7,746 nt of DNA from an uncultured Oscillospiraceae bacterium (GCA_900553525.1 USDZ01000082.1:1-7746), one strand, 5' to 3'; positions 1 through 7,324 are shown, numbered from the stretch's first letter. Notes: generated from the sequence alone by a model not told the origin. Numbers and translations: made by a program.

Positions 1-1
1 T

Positions 2-3000
2 TACGAAGAATTTTTGAGTGCTGACGTAGAAAACAATGCCCGCGACGGCGTTTATCACGTCGAGGTAGGCTTTGGTCGCCAGGGCGACGCCGATTTTTAT
101 GACTGCGATTGCGAAGCATACCAACAGGGCGACGGAGCCTGCCAGCATATCGTCGCGGTGATGGTTCATAAATACTACGCCGACATGCTCACCGGTCTGT
201 CTTCCCCGCCTTTGGTGCAAGGAAAAGACCGTCTGGCCGCCCGTACCGACGAAACAGCCCGCCGGATGATGAATCGCTATCTCTCCCGCCAGGCAGCCGA
301 ACTGGTCGTCCATTCCACGGCCGGGCAGGAGCCGGTATTTCTTTCCCCCGTCCTGCGCTTGGGGCAGAGGCAGGCGGAACTGTCCTTCATGCTGGGACGC
401 CGTCGTCCCTATGTGCTCAAGGATATCGGAAAGTTCTGTGAAGATATAAAAAAGCGGGAAACCGTGGAATATGGGAGACAGCTTCGCTTTCTCCACCACC
501 CGGGTAGTTTTGACCCCGACAGTCGGAATCTGCTCTCTTTTCTGCTCGACACCTATGAAGATATCGCGCATCCACAGCGTGGGTCTATCGGATCTCTGCA
601 TCCCCATATCGGCCGGGATCTGCTGCTCAGCCCCGCCGCTCTTGACCGTTTTTTCTCCGTATGCGAAGGACGGGAAATCGCCCTTCGAGGAGATGGACCG
701 GATCTCCATCCCTTGCGCTTGAAAAGCGGCAACCCCGTTCTAACTCTCGATGTCCAGCGCTCGGATGTTAAAAAAGGATTCCAGTTCTCTGGCGATCCTT
801 TTTCGGTTGTGTGCGGCCGCGAGTCGGTCTATGTCGCTAAAGATGGTGTGTTTACCCGTTGCACACCCGATTATGCGGAACAGATGCGGGATTTTCTGCC
901 GGTGCTGCAGGCGGCTGGGTACACCCTGTTTATTGCAGACGAGGATATGTCGGATTTCTGCGGCAGTGTGCTGCCCGCCGTCGGACGATTCATGGAATTG
1001 ACCGGACAGACCGATCGATTGGAACCCTATCTCCCCGACGATCCCGAGATTGAAATAACCCTTGACTCCCCCGAACCCGGCCTCATCACCGCCCAGGTGT
1101 ACAGTTGTTACGGAGGGGAAAAGTTTCCGCTTCTCGACTTGTCCGCCTCTCCCTCTACGGAGGATGGTCCCAGACGCAACCGTCTGGAAGAGATCCGTTC
1201 CCGGTTGGTGATCCAGCAATATTTTCCAAATTGCGTTCCCTCCTCCGGCCTCATGCTCTGTCGGATGGACGATGATGGGCTTTACCGTTTTCTGACCGAG
1301 GGTCTCGCCGATCTGCAAGGGATCGGGACTGTCCGTCTTTCCGACAATTTCCGGAACTTGGATCTCGCCCCGGCTCCCCGTTTATCGGTCGGCGTCAGCT
1401 TGTCGGGTGGGCTGCTTGATTTTGCATTCGACACCGAGGGCCTGGACACGGCCGAATTAACGCGGGTTGTGGAAAGTTACCGCCGCCGTCAGTCCTATCA
1501 TCGTTTAAAAAGCGGCCGGTTTGTTCCTTTGGAGGGAGCGCTTAAAGAATTCGCGCAGTTGGCCGACGGCCTCGATCTCGGGGAACGGGAACTCTCCGCG
1601 GGCCACGCCCGTTTGCCTGCTTACCGGGCCTTGTATCTCGACCGTGTGCTTCAGGACAGCGCCTCGTCCGATTTTCGACGAGACAGGCATTTCCGCGAAT
1701 TGATTCGTTCCGTTCACCATGCCGCCGACGCCGATATCCATCCGCCCGCCTCTCTGGAGGGGGTGCTTCGCCCCTATCAGGAAACCGGGTATCGCTGGCT
1801 GAAAACCATGGAACAGTATGGATTCGGCGGCATTCTCGCCGACGACATGGGCCTGGGAAAAACCCTGGAGATCCTCTCCCTATTCCTTGCTGCCAAGGAA
1901 GCGGGACAGTCGGGGCCCTCCCTCGTAGTCTGTCCCGCCTCATTGATTCTCAACTGGGAGAATGAAACCCGGCGGTTCGCGCCCTCTCTGACCGTACTGC
2001 CCATTCTCGGCTGCGCCGAGCAGAGGGAGGCCGCCATCGCCGACATCGAACGATACGATGTGGCGGTCACCTCCTATGACCTGCTCAAACGGGACATTGC
2101 CCTGTATGAGAAAACCACGTTTCATTATCTCGTTCTCGATGAGGCTCAATATATCAAGAACCACGCCACTCAGAACGCCAAGGCGGTCAAGGTCCTCCAC
2201 AGCCGTCAGCGTTTCGCCCTGACCGGCACCCCTATTGAAAACCGGCTCAGCGAACTGTGGAGCATCTTTGATTTTCTTATGCCAGGGTTTCTGCATCACT
2301 ATAACCGCTTCCGAGAACGCTTTGAACTGCCCATTGTCAAAAATGCCGACACCGAGGCGCTTGACCGGCTACACCGTATGACTTCCCCCTTTGTCCTCCG
2401 CCGCCTGAAACGGGATGTCCTGCACGACCTGCCCGAGAAAACCGAAAGCATCCGCGTCTGTGCGATGGGAGAAGAACAGCGTGCACTCTATCTCGGAAAT
2501 GTCCTCAAGGCTCGGGAGCGGCTCGCCGATCTCTCTCTGAGCAACCAGGAAAGCGGCCGTATGGTCCTGCTCTCCCTGCTCACCCGCCTGCGCCAAATCT
2601 GCTGTGATCCCGCCCTTTGCTATGAAGGGTATACAGGCGGAAGCACCAAGCTGGACAGTTGCCTTGAATTACTGCGGGAGGCCGCCGACGGCGGACACAA
2701 GGTATTGCTCTTTTCCCAGTTCACCTCCATGCTCGCCATCCTGGAAGACCATCTGCAGCAGGAAGGAATCACTTTCTATACGCTGCAGGGCTCCACTTCC
2801 AAGGAAAAGAGGGCCGCTCTGGTGGAAGCCTTTAATCGGGACGCAACCCAGGTTTTTCTCATTTCCCTGAAAGCGGGCGGCACCGGCCTCAATCTCACCG
2901 GTGCCGATGTAGTCATTCATTACGATCCCTGGTGGAACCTCTCCGCCCAGGAACAGGCAACCGACCGTGCTTACCGCATTGGGCAGAAAAACCGTGTGCA

Positions 3001-3148
3001 GGTCTATAAACTGATCGTCAAAGATACTGTCGAAGAAAAAATTCTTCGTCTGCAGGAAAACAAAAAAGAACTGGCGGATGCCGTGATCCGGCAAGGCGGT
3101 TCCCTCTTCTCCCTGTCCCCGGATCAGATCGCCGAACTGCTTGCGTAA
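2..3148 (+). CDS. SWIM zinc-finger SNF2-family DEAD/DEAH helicase (5' partial)
   Basis: Large ATP-dependent DNA translocase of the bacterial SWI2/SNF2 class; its partners and substrate are unknown. The frame is open to the left edge and the first possible start is a TTG at 14 without a visible ribosome site, so the true start is probably upstream and a few tens of residues are missing. Numbering from that TTG, a SWIM finger (C31, C33, C43, H45; CxC-x9-CxH) opens the protein. Residues from roughly 100 to 550 look like the SNF2-associated middle region of this family (inferred, no diagnostic motif). The SNF2 ATPase core follows: LRPYQ 585-589, Walker A DDMGLGKT 610-617, DEAQ 709-712, TGTP 737-740. 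The C-terminal helicase lobe has KVLLFSQ 896-902, SLKAGGTGLNLTGAD 951-965 and QATDRAYRIGQ 981-991. All catalytic motifs are intact and the stop is TAA. The remaining 1044 residues fit a near-complete member. It converges on degV. Confidence 0.95.
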   Translation, partial: YEEFLSADVENNARDGVYHVEVGFGRQGDADFYDCDCEAYQQGDGACQHIVAVMVHKYYADMLTGLSSPPLVQGKDRLAARTDETARRMMNRYLSRQAAELVVHSTAGQEPVFLSPVLRLGQRQAELSFMLGRRRPYVLKDIGKFCEDIKKRETVEYGRQLRFLHHPGSFDPDSRNLLSFLLDTYEDIAHPQRGSIGSLHPHIGRDLLLSPAALDRFFSVCEGREIALRGDGPDLHPLRLKSGNPVLTLDVQRSDVKKGFQFSGDPFSVVCGRESVYVAKDGVFTRCTPDYAEQMRDFLPVLQAAGYTLFIADEDMSDFCGSVLPAVGRFMELTGQTDRLEPYLPDDPEIEITLDSPEPGLITAQVYSCYGGEKFPLLDLSASPSTEDGPRRNRLEEIRSRLVIQQYFPNCVPSSGLMLCRMDDDGLYRFLTEGLADLQGIGTVRLSDNFRNLDLAPAPRLSVGVSLSGGLLDFAFDTEGLDTAELTRVVESYRRRQSYHRLKSGRFVPLEGALKEFAQLADGLDLGERELSAGHARLPAYRALYLDRVLQDSASSDFRRDRHFRELIRSVHHAADADIHPPASLEGVLRPYQETGYRWLKTMEQYGFGGILADDMGLGKTLEILSLFLAAKEAGQSGPSLVVCPASLILNWENETRRFAPSLTVLPILGCAEQREAAIADIERYDVAVTSYDLLKRDIALYEKTTFHYLVLDEAQYIKNHATQNAKAVKVLHSRQRFALTGTPIENRLSELWSIFDFLMPGFLHHYNRFRERFELPIVKNADTEALDRLHRMTSPFVLRRLKRDVLHDLPEKTESIRVCAMGEEQRALYLGNVLKARERLADLSLSNQESGRMVLLSLLTRLRQICCDPALCYEGYTGGSTKLDSCLELLREAADGGHKVLLFSQFTSMLAILEDHLQQEGITFYTLQGSTSKEKRAALVEAFNRDATQVFLISLKAGGTGLNLTGADVVIHYDPWWNLSAQEQATDRAYRIGQKNRVQVYKLIVKDTVEEKILRLQENKKELADAVIRQGGSLFSLSPDQIAELLA

Positions 3149-3523
3149 CGGCATTGAAAGTGGCCGGATCGGTCCGTTAGTCTTGATCGCCTCGCCAACA
3201 CTGGTTAAACTTTCGGAGTACCCGATGGCAGGAAGCCGGGACCCATTTCCATCAAATGGTTAGATACGATGGCCGCTCTCAAATCCAAATGGATCAACCG
3301 TCCGAGGTATCCCTCCTTCCAACAGTCCCATGGCTTAATCGGCAATTTTATCTGGTTTTTATCATAAACGTATCTAAATCAAAGCAAAACTGGCGCCGTT
3401 TTTCAAACGGCGCCAGTTTGTATAATTCGGCGTATCCTTTTGTCTGGCTGTTTCTTCTGTCCGTTTTGACTGATCCATTGTGCTTCCGCCCCGAGCCCAG
3501 GCATAACAGCGCAGTCCGGCCTG
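3149..3523. other. Gene-free convergent intergenic region
   Basis: About 375 bp lie between the stop codons of the helicase (+) and degV (-). Short ORFs exist on both strands, but none has a convincing ribosome site together with recognisable protein content. The only clear structure is the perfect hairpin at 3387-3419. A small potential stem (CGGA/TCCG around 3167-3178) lies close behind the helicase stop, but it is too short and lacks a T-tract, so I do not call it a terminator. The rest is unexplained; it could be decayed coding sequence or untranslated 3' sequence. Confidence 0.6.
3387..3419 (-). terminator. Perfect 15-bp hairpin, probable terminator of degV, possibly bidirectional
   Basis: Two perfectly complementary 15-nt arms (3387-3401 and 3405-3419) flank a 3-nt loop TTC. 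The core of each arm is GC-rich (CTGGCGCC / GGCGCCAG) and the outer ends are AAA/TTT. On the - strand the stem runs into the T-rich tail TTTTGCTTTGATTT, which suits Rho-independent termination of degV transcripts about 105 nt after its stop. On the + strand the tail is only TTTG followed by TATAATT, so termination of helicase transcripts, about 240 nt downstream of that gene, is weaker and inferred. Confidence 0.7.
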
Positions 3524-4393
3524 TCACCGGTAAGTTCCCATAAAGAACAGCGCAACAGTCCCCGGACCGGAATGACTGCCGATCACGGCGCCGATGTTGT
3601 GAATCAGGAATTTCTGGACGCCCAGAGCCTCCCGCACATATTGGGCGGTTTTCTCCGCATCCTCCTGCGCGTCGCCGTGGGAGATAAACACCATCTGATC
3701 CTTTGCGTTGGGCAGCGCGGTTTCTTTCATTTTAGCCGCAAGAGCCTTTAAGGAGGCATCCCGGCCCCGCACCTTGCTCATCAAGATCAAATGGCCCTCG
3801 TTGTCCACATGCAGCACCGGCTTGATCCCGAGCAAGGACCCGAAGACAGCGGAAGTTTTGGACACCCGCCCTCCCCGATGCAGATGCATCAGGTCATCCA
3901 CCGTAAACCAATGACACAGATGCAGCTTATTTTCTTCCAGCCATTTGGCGTTTTCATCGATGCTCATGCCGGCTTTGCGGTTTTCATCCGCATAATATAC
4001 CAGCAGCCCTTCGCCCATGGAAGCGGCTAGAGAGTCCACCACCAGAATCTTCCGGTCAGGATATTTTTCTTGGAGTTCCTCCGCGCCGCGGGCGCAGGAC
4101 TCATAGGTGCCGGACAGTCCGCTTGAAAACGCAATGTGCAACACGTCCTCACCTGCAGCCAAAAACGGTTCCACAAAATCGACAAACTCATAGGTGTTGA
4201 CCTGCATCGTAGAAGCCGCCTCGCCCGCACGGAGTCGATCGTAAAATTGTTTGGATGTCATGTTCAGGTCGGGTCCTTCCCGGTACTCCTCCCCGCCGAT
4301 TTGAAACGCCATACCCACGCAGGCAATCCCGCGCTCGCTCAAAAACTCCTGCGGTAAATCCGCCGTGGAATCGGTCGTGATACGGTAGTTCAT
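3524..4393 (-). CDS. degV: DegV family protein (fatty-acid-binding, FakB-like)
   Basis: Complete 289-residue DegV-fold protein, the usual family length. Characterised relatives (FakB) bind a fatty acid in a central cavity and present its carboxylate to the FakA kinase, yielding acyl phosphate for phospholipid synthesis. They are cytosolic. Visible family motifs: TTDSTADLP 6-14 at the N-terminus, STMQVNTYEF 61-70, the binding-loop sequence SSGLSGTY 90-97, VVDSLAASMGEG 118-129, the hallmark DDLMHLHRGGRVSKTSA 166-182, KPVL 191-194, and the C-terminal IGSHSGPGTVALFF 271-284. The ATG start is supported by a GGGAGG Shine-Dalgarno 6 nt upstream (4400-4405) and a promoter further upstream. No fakA-like kinase lies in the window, as is common because these genes are often scattered. 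The family is certain; the actual ligand is inferred. The gene appears monocistronic. Confidence 0.95.
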   Translation of the reverse strand: MNYRITTDSTADLPQEFLSERGIACVGMAFQIGGEEYREGPDLNMTSKQFYDRLRAGEAASTMQVNTYEFVDFVEPFLAAGEDVLHIAFSSGLSGTYESCARGAEELQEKYPDRKILVVDSLAASMGEGLLVYYADENRKAGMSIDENAKWLEENKLHLCHWFTVDDLMHLHRGGRVSKTSAVFGSLLGIKPVLHVDNEGHLILMSKVRGRDASLKALAAKMKETALPNAKDQMVFISHGDAQEDAEKTAQYVREALGVQKFLIHNIGAVIGSHSGPGTVALFFMGTYR

Positions 4394-4428
4394 ATTGTTC
4401 CTCCCGCGATAATCTCGTTTTCAACACT

Positions 4429-4457
4429 ATGTTACATTATTTTGTTTGACGTGTCAA
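4429..4457 (-). promoter_or_regulatory. Sigma-A promoter of degV
   Basis: On the - strand a perfect -35 box TTGACA (4452-4457) is followed by a 17-nt spacer and the -10-like box TAACAT (4429-4434). The -10 box lies about 35 nt upstream of the degV start codon. An imperfect dyad TTGAC-GT-GTCAA (4446-4457) covers the -35 box and could be an operator, but its arms are only 5 bp. Confidence 0.7.
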
Positions 4458-4562
4458 GGCATGTTTCAAGAAATTTCTAGGTTTGCTTCCCCCGCAGGGT
4501 GGGAATCGTCTCGAACAATATAGTATTTCCGGGGAGGAGCTGCGATATACCTCCACAATGAA

Positions 4563-4589
4563 AACCGCCGCACGAGCCGTGCGGCGGTT
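4563..4589 (-). terminator. Intrinsic terminator of the O-antigen-ligase-like gene
   Basis: A perfect 12-bp GC-rich stem (arms 4563-4574 and 4578-4589; 3-nt loop) lies 10 nt beyond the stop codon of the - strand membrane-protein gene. Read on the - strand, the stem ends in GGTTTTCATT, a short T-rich tail. Position and orientation fit termination of that gene ahead of the separate degV promoter. The T-tract is short, so the efficiency is uncertain. Confidence 0.72.
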
Positions 4590-4599
4590 AACGAATACT

Positions 4600-5946
4600 T
4601 TATTTGTTGTGAAAGTGAACCGCATTTTGAGAGGAAGCGGATCCTACTGTGATTCCGCGCCGTGCGAGTTCTTTCGCCGGAAAGCAATCGGTAAGGGGCT
4701 GGACACGGTGGCCCAGATAGACTCGGCAAGCCGAATCTCCAATCGCCATCACCATCATGAAAACTCCAACCAGTTTCGGGCTGAGTAAGGGATAGTCCAC
4801 CATGCTGTTCATCACAAAACCCGCGGCAAAAGCCAGAAATACACTGCCGAGCAGACGGGTTTCAGCCGAATGAGTCATCAGATCCATCCCGCGGCGCACA
4901 ATCTTCCATCCCATCAAAACCATCAGCGTTAAGGAAATGAGGCCGCCTTCCATGAGGAGCTGAAGAACCAGGTTGTGAGCATGAGGCGCATTTACCCCAG
5001 ATTCCAGCAGCACATCCCAGAAATTTTCCACACCGGGTCCCAAGCCGAATATCGGGCTCTTTCCAAACGTTTTAAGCGCAACCTCCCAGATGGAAAAGCG
5101 TTCTGCAATACTGAAATCCACGCCTCCGATCGATAGAAAACGGGATATGACCGACTGGGGAACCAACAACAGCATGGAAATAAAGGAGAGAAGAAACGGC
5201 ACAATTCGTTTCGCATTGGTGATGCAAAGGATCAGAAGAATAACCAAAAGGCCGAGGTAGCTCCCCCTTGAAAAGGAGAAAGCAACGCCGCATACGGCAA
5301 ATATCAGACAGAACCGGCACAGAAGGCGTACTCCCGTCCGCCGTCCACCGAAAGCGTAATACACCACAAAGGGGATCACCATCACCAGGTATTCACCCAC
5401 TATGTTGGGATTGGTGAACGTCGAACTGAAACGCATCTCTCGGATGGTGATATTGATGTCCATGGGGATCCATTCCAACACAATGTTGTCGATCCAACTC
5501 CAAAACTGGTTGGAGACGTGAATGCCGAACACACAGTTGAGGACATACTGGGTCAACCCCACCAGTCCCACGATTCCAGCGATCACCGATATGCAGAACA
5601 GAGCCGTGTCAAAGCGGTGCCGATTGGTCATAACCGTCGTCATCGCCAGATAGACGAGGAACATCACCAGCCACATGAGAAACGTCGCAAAACTATTAAA
5701 GGGGTGCTTGGAATATAAGACGCCAAAGGCGGTATACAGCATGAAGAGAAGGAGCAGCTTCCCGATGGGACCCACGGAGAGGACCCGGCCCCGCCGCTTG
5801 GCATCGGCGTTGGCGGCTATTACGGCGCCAATCGCCAACAGGGGCGCGATATATTCCGGGAACAAGGGAATGACCGCCACCATCAGCAAGGCCAACAGCC
5901 AAGGCTGGCTGAGCGTCGATTTCAAATCCTCAATCCGTGCTTTCAT
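4600..5946 (-). CDS. O-antigen ligase/polymerase (Wzy_C) family membrane protein
   Basis: 448-residue polytopic membrane protein of the WaaL/Wzy superfamily, which transfers or polymerises lipid-linked glycans on the outer face of the membrane. I estimate 10-12 hydrophobic segments, including about 17-43, 61-77, 86-107, 115-137, 184-199, 207-224, 229-264, 326-348, 365-383 and 389-406. Diagnostic motifs are STFTNPNIVGEYL 175-187, FSFSRGSYLGL 223-233 with conserved Arg227, ERFSIWEVAL 282-291, SPIFGLGPG 297-305 and PHAHN 321-325 before LLMEGGLISL. The last belong to the large extracytoplasmic loop, where WaaL enzymes carry an essential His. The C-terminal tail from about 410 is polar. The ATG has a GGGGG-type Shine-Dalgarno (5952-5959, - strand). 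In a Gram-positive the product is probably a surface or secreted polysaccharide rather than LPS; this is inference. No glycosyltransferase, flippase or sugar-nucleotide gene adjoins it, so the substrate cannot be named. Confidence 0.9.
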   Translation of the reverse strand: MKARIEDLKSTLSQPWLLALLMVAVIPLFPEYIAPLLAIGAVIAANADAKRRGRVLSVGPIGKLLLLFMLYTAFGVLYSKHPFNSFATFLMWLVMFLVYLAMTTVMTNRHRFDTALFCISVIAGIVGLVGLTQYVLNCVFGIHVSNQFWSWIDNIVLEWIPMDINITIREMRFSSTFTNPNIVGEYLVMVIPFVVYYAFGGRRTGVRLLCRFCLIFAVCGVAFSFSRGSYLGLLVILLILCITNAKRIVPFLLSFISMLLLVPQSVISRFLSIGGVDFSIAERFSIWEVALKTFGKSPIFGLGPGVENFWDVLLESGVNAPHAHNLVLQLLMEGGLISLTLMVLMGWKIVRRGMDLMTHSAETRLLGSVFLAFAAGFVMNSMVDYPLLSPKLVGVFMMVMAIGDSACRVYLGHRVQPLTDCFPAKELARRGITVGSASSQNAVHFHNK

Positions 5947-5995
5947 TCTCGTCCCCCTTTCTCAATATTCACAAAAAGATTTCTCTTTCTTTGGC

Positions 5996-6024
5996 ACTAT
6001 ACCATATTTGCGCCCTGGATTCAA
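5996..6024 (-). promoter_or_regulatory. Sigma-A promoter of the O-antigen-ligase-like gene
   Basis: On the - strand TTGAAT (6019-6024), a 17-nt spacer and TATAGT (5996-6001), with a TGG immediately before the -10 box forming an extended -10 element. The -10 lies about 50 nt upstream of the start codon. The sequence upstream of the -35 (6025-6052) is A/T-rich and ends in a run of eight T on the + strand, which could act as an UP element. Confidence 0.75.
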
Positions 6025-6143
6025 CTTTTATTACAAAGCTGTTATTTTTTTTGGACATTCGAATAGGTTTCCCGGCGGGAGTACATGCTCTTTATATGAA
6101 AGGATAAGAAAAAAGGAAAATCCCGGACATTTTTCCATCAAAT

Positions 6144-6172
6144 TTGACTTTTGAAAGGCGGCTTCGTATACT
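6144..6172 (+). promoter_or_regulatory. Sigma-A promoter of apbE
   Basis: TTGACT (6144-6149), a 17-nt spacer and TATACT (6167-6172), each one mismatch from consensus. The -10 box ends 36 nt before the apbE start codon, leaving a short leader. The promoter is divergent from that of the ligase-like gene; the two -35 boxes are about 120 bp apart. Confidence 0.78.
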
Positions 6173-6194
6173 GTGAAGCAAGCCGGAGATCCAT

Positions 6195-6200
6195 GGGAGG
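6195..6200 (+). promoter_or_regulatory. Ribosome binding site deciding the apbE start
   Basis: GGGAGG sits 8 nt before the ATG at 6209. An in-frame ATG at 6173 would add 12 polar residues ahead of the signal peptide, and it lies directly against the -10 box, so it would fall upstream of or at the transcription start. The 6209 start is therefore preferred. Confidence 0.85.
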
Positions 6201-6208
6201 AAAAGAAC

Positions 6209-7219
6209 ATGAGCAAAATAAGATATGGTTTTATCCTTTGCGCGGCTGTCCTGTGCCTTGCCTTCCTGGGAAGCACCGGCTGCCGCGGCGAATCCCAGCC
6301 GGCCGGACGCAGCGGATTCGCGCTGGACACCGCCGTGTCGATCACCCTCTATGCGTTTGCAGACGGCGCTCTCTCTTCCCAGGCTCTGCTTGACGGTTGT
6401 TTCGCGGAGCTGGAGCGTTATGAACAGCTTTTGAGCGCGGAACGGGAGGACAGCGATATCGGACGTCTCAACCAAGCGGAAGGAAATCCGGTCCCTTTGT
6501 CGGAGGAAACCATCGAGTTGCTTCAAATCGGCCTTCAATATGGAAAGCTCACAAACGGAGCGTTAGACATTACCATTCGTCCAGCCAGCCGCTTATGGAA
6601 TTTTCAGGGCAGTCCCGCTCTGCCCGACCCCGCAGACCTATCCGCTGCGGCGGCATTGGTGGATTACCGAAACTTGCATTTGGACGGTCTTACCGCATGG
6701 CTGACCGATCCAGATGCCGCCGTCGACCTAGGCGGCATCGCAAAGGGCTATATCGCCGACCGCCTCGCTTCTTACCTGACGAAAAACGGTGTCAAAAGCG
6801 CCTTGCTCGATCTGGGCGGCAACATCGTAGCCTTAGGAAATAAAGAGGGAGAAGACTGGAAAATCGGCGTCCGCGACCCATCTGATGAAAACGCCTTGGC
6901 TGCCGTCATCCCCGTCCAAAACGCCTCGGTGGTTACATCGGGGACCTATGAGCGCGGTTTCTGGCTGGACGGCGTGCGGTATCATCATCTGTTGGAGCCC
7001 AAAACCGGATGGCCGGTGCAAAACGGCCTGTCCTCCGTCACCATTGTATCGCCTCTTTCGGTGGACGGGGATGCCCTGTCCACCGCCTGTTTCGTATTGG
7101 GTGAGGAAAAAGCCCTGTCCCTCATTGAATCCCTGCCCGATGTCGAAGCCCTCTTTATCCGGGACGACGGCAGTTTAAGCGCCTCATCCGGTCTTATTTA
7201 TACCGTACCCGCAGCATAG
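6209..7219 (+). CDS. apbE: FAD:protein FMN transferase ApbE, putative lipoprotein
   Basis: 336-residue ApbE enzyme, normal family length. It cleaves FAD and attaches FMN covalently to a Thr/Ser of target proteins such as RnfG/RnfD, NqrB/NqrC or exported FMN-binding-domain proteins, using Mg2+. The N-terminus has a basic start (MSKIRYG), a hydrophobic stretch 7-20 and Cys25 in GSTGC, so it is probably lipid-anchored outside the membrane; Ser at -3 instead of Leu makes the lipobox atypical. Family motifs: FALDTAVSITLYA 37-49, SDIGRLN 82-88, TNGALDITIRPASRLW 115-130, AVDLGGIAKGYIAD 171-184, LLDLGGNIVALG 199-210, IGVRDP 219-224, VTSGTYERGFWLDGVRYHHLLEPKTGWPV 242-270, and DALSTACFVLG 288-298 in the metal-binding region. 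All look intact. No flavinylation target or rnf gene is visible, so the substrate is unknown. It is divergent from the ligase-like gene; no clear terminator follows. Confidence 0.95.
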   Translation: MSKIRYGFILCAAVLCLAFLGSTGCRGESQPAGRSGFALDTAVSITLYAFADGALSSQALLDGCFAELERYEQLLSAEREDSDIGRLNQAEGNPVPLSEETIELLQIGLQYGKLTNGALDITIRPASRLWNFQGSPALPDPADLSAAAALVDYRNLHLDGLTAWLTDPDAAVDLGGIAKGYIADRLASYLTKNGVKSALLDLGGNIVALGNKEGEDWKIGVRDPSDENALAAVIPVQNASVVTSGTYERGFWLDGVRYHHLLEPKTGWPVQNGLSSVTIVSPLSVDGDALSTACFVLGEEKALSLIESLPDVEALFIRDDGSLSASSGLIYTVPAA

Positions 7220-7296
7220 CCGCCTCATTCCTCCTAATCTTTCCCGGCAGAGAGAAATACAGTGAAAAATGGTACATAATGCAGAGAGTTTGGTGC

Positions 7297-7324
7297 TTGT
7301 CATCGGCCAAAGTTTCCGTATAAT
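7297..7324 (+). promoter_or_regulatory. Sigma-A promoter of the oxidoreductase gene
   Basis: TTGTCA (7297-7302), a 16-nt spacer and a perfect TATAAT (7319-7324), about 40 nt upstream of the ATG at 7364. It indicates that the oxidoreductase gene starts its own transcript rather than depending on apbE, although read-through from apbE cannot be excluded. Confidence 0.75.

Noticed and set aside
2669..3154. 161-codon antisense ORF inside the helicase 3' end, and similar long antisense ORFs at 740-1318 and 1940-2299
   Set aside because: They lie opposite a gene with intact helicase motifs and show no recognisable domains; GC-biased codon use in the sense frame produces such shadows.
3269..3367. 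32-codon ORF ending GLIGNFIWFLS, weakly similar by eye to the start of YccF-type membrane proteins
   Set aside because: The match is only a few hydrophobic residues followed by a stop, there is no Shine-Dalgarno, and no continuation was found downstream.
3374..3478. 34-codon - strand ORF downstream of degV
   Set aside because: It is translated through the terminator hairpin, has only a weak ribosome site, and its composition looks like random hydrophilic sequence.
3256..3543. 95-codon + strand ORF in the convergent gap
   Set aside because: It runs through the perfect hairpin and over the degV stop, lacks a ribosome site, and has no recognisable protein character.
4483..4788. + strand ORF containing a His-rich run (RHHHHE)
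   Set aside because: The His run is the reverse of the MVMAIGD membrane segment of the ligase-like gene; the ORF also crosses that gene's terminator.
6173..6208. Upstream in-frame ATG extending ApbE by 12 residues
   Set aside because: It abuts the -10 box, has no ribosome site, and would place polar residues before the signal peptide; the ATG at 6209 has a proper GGGAGG.
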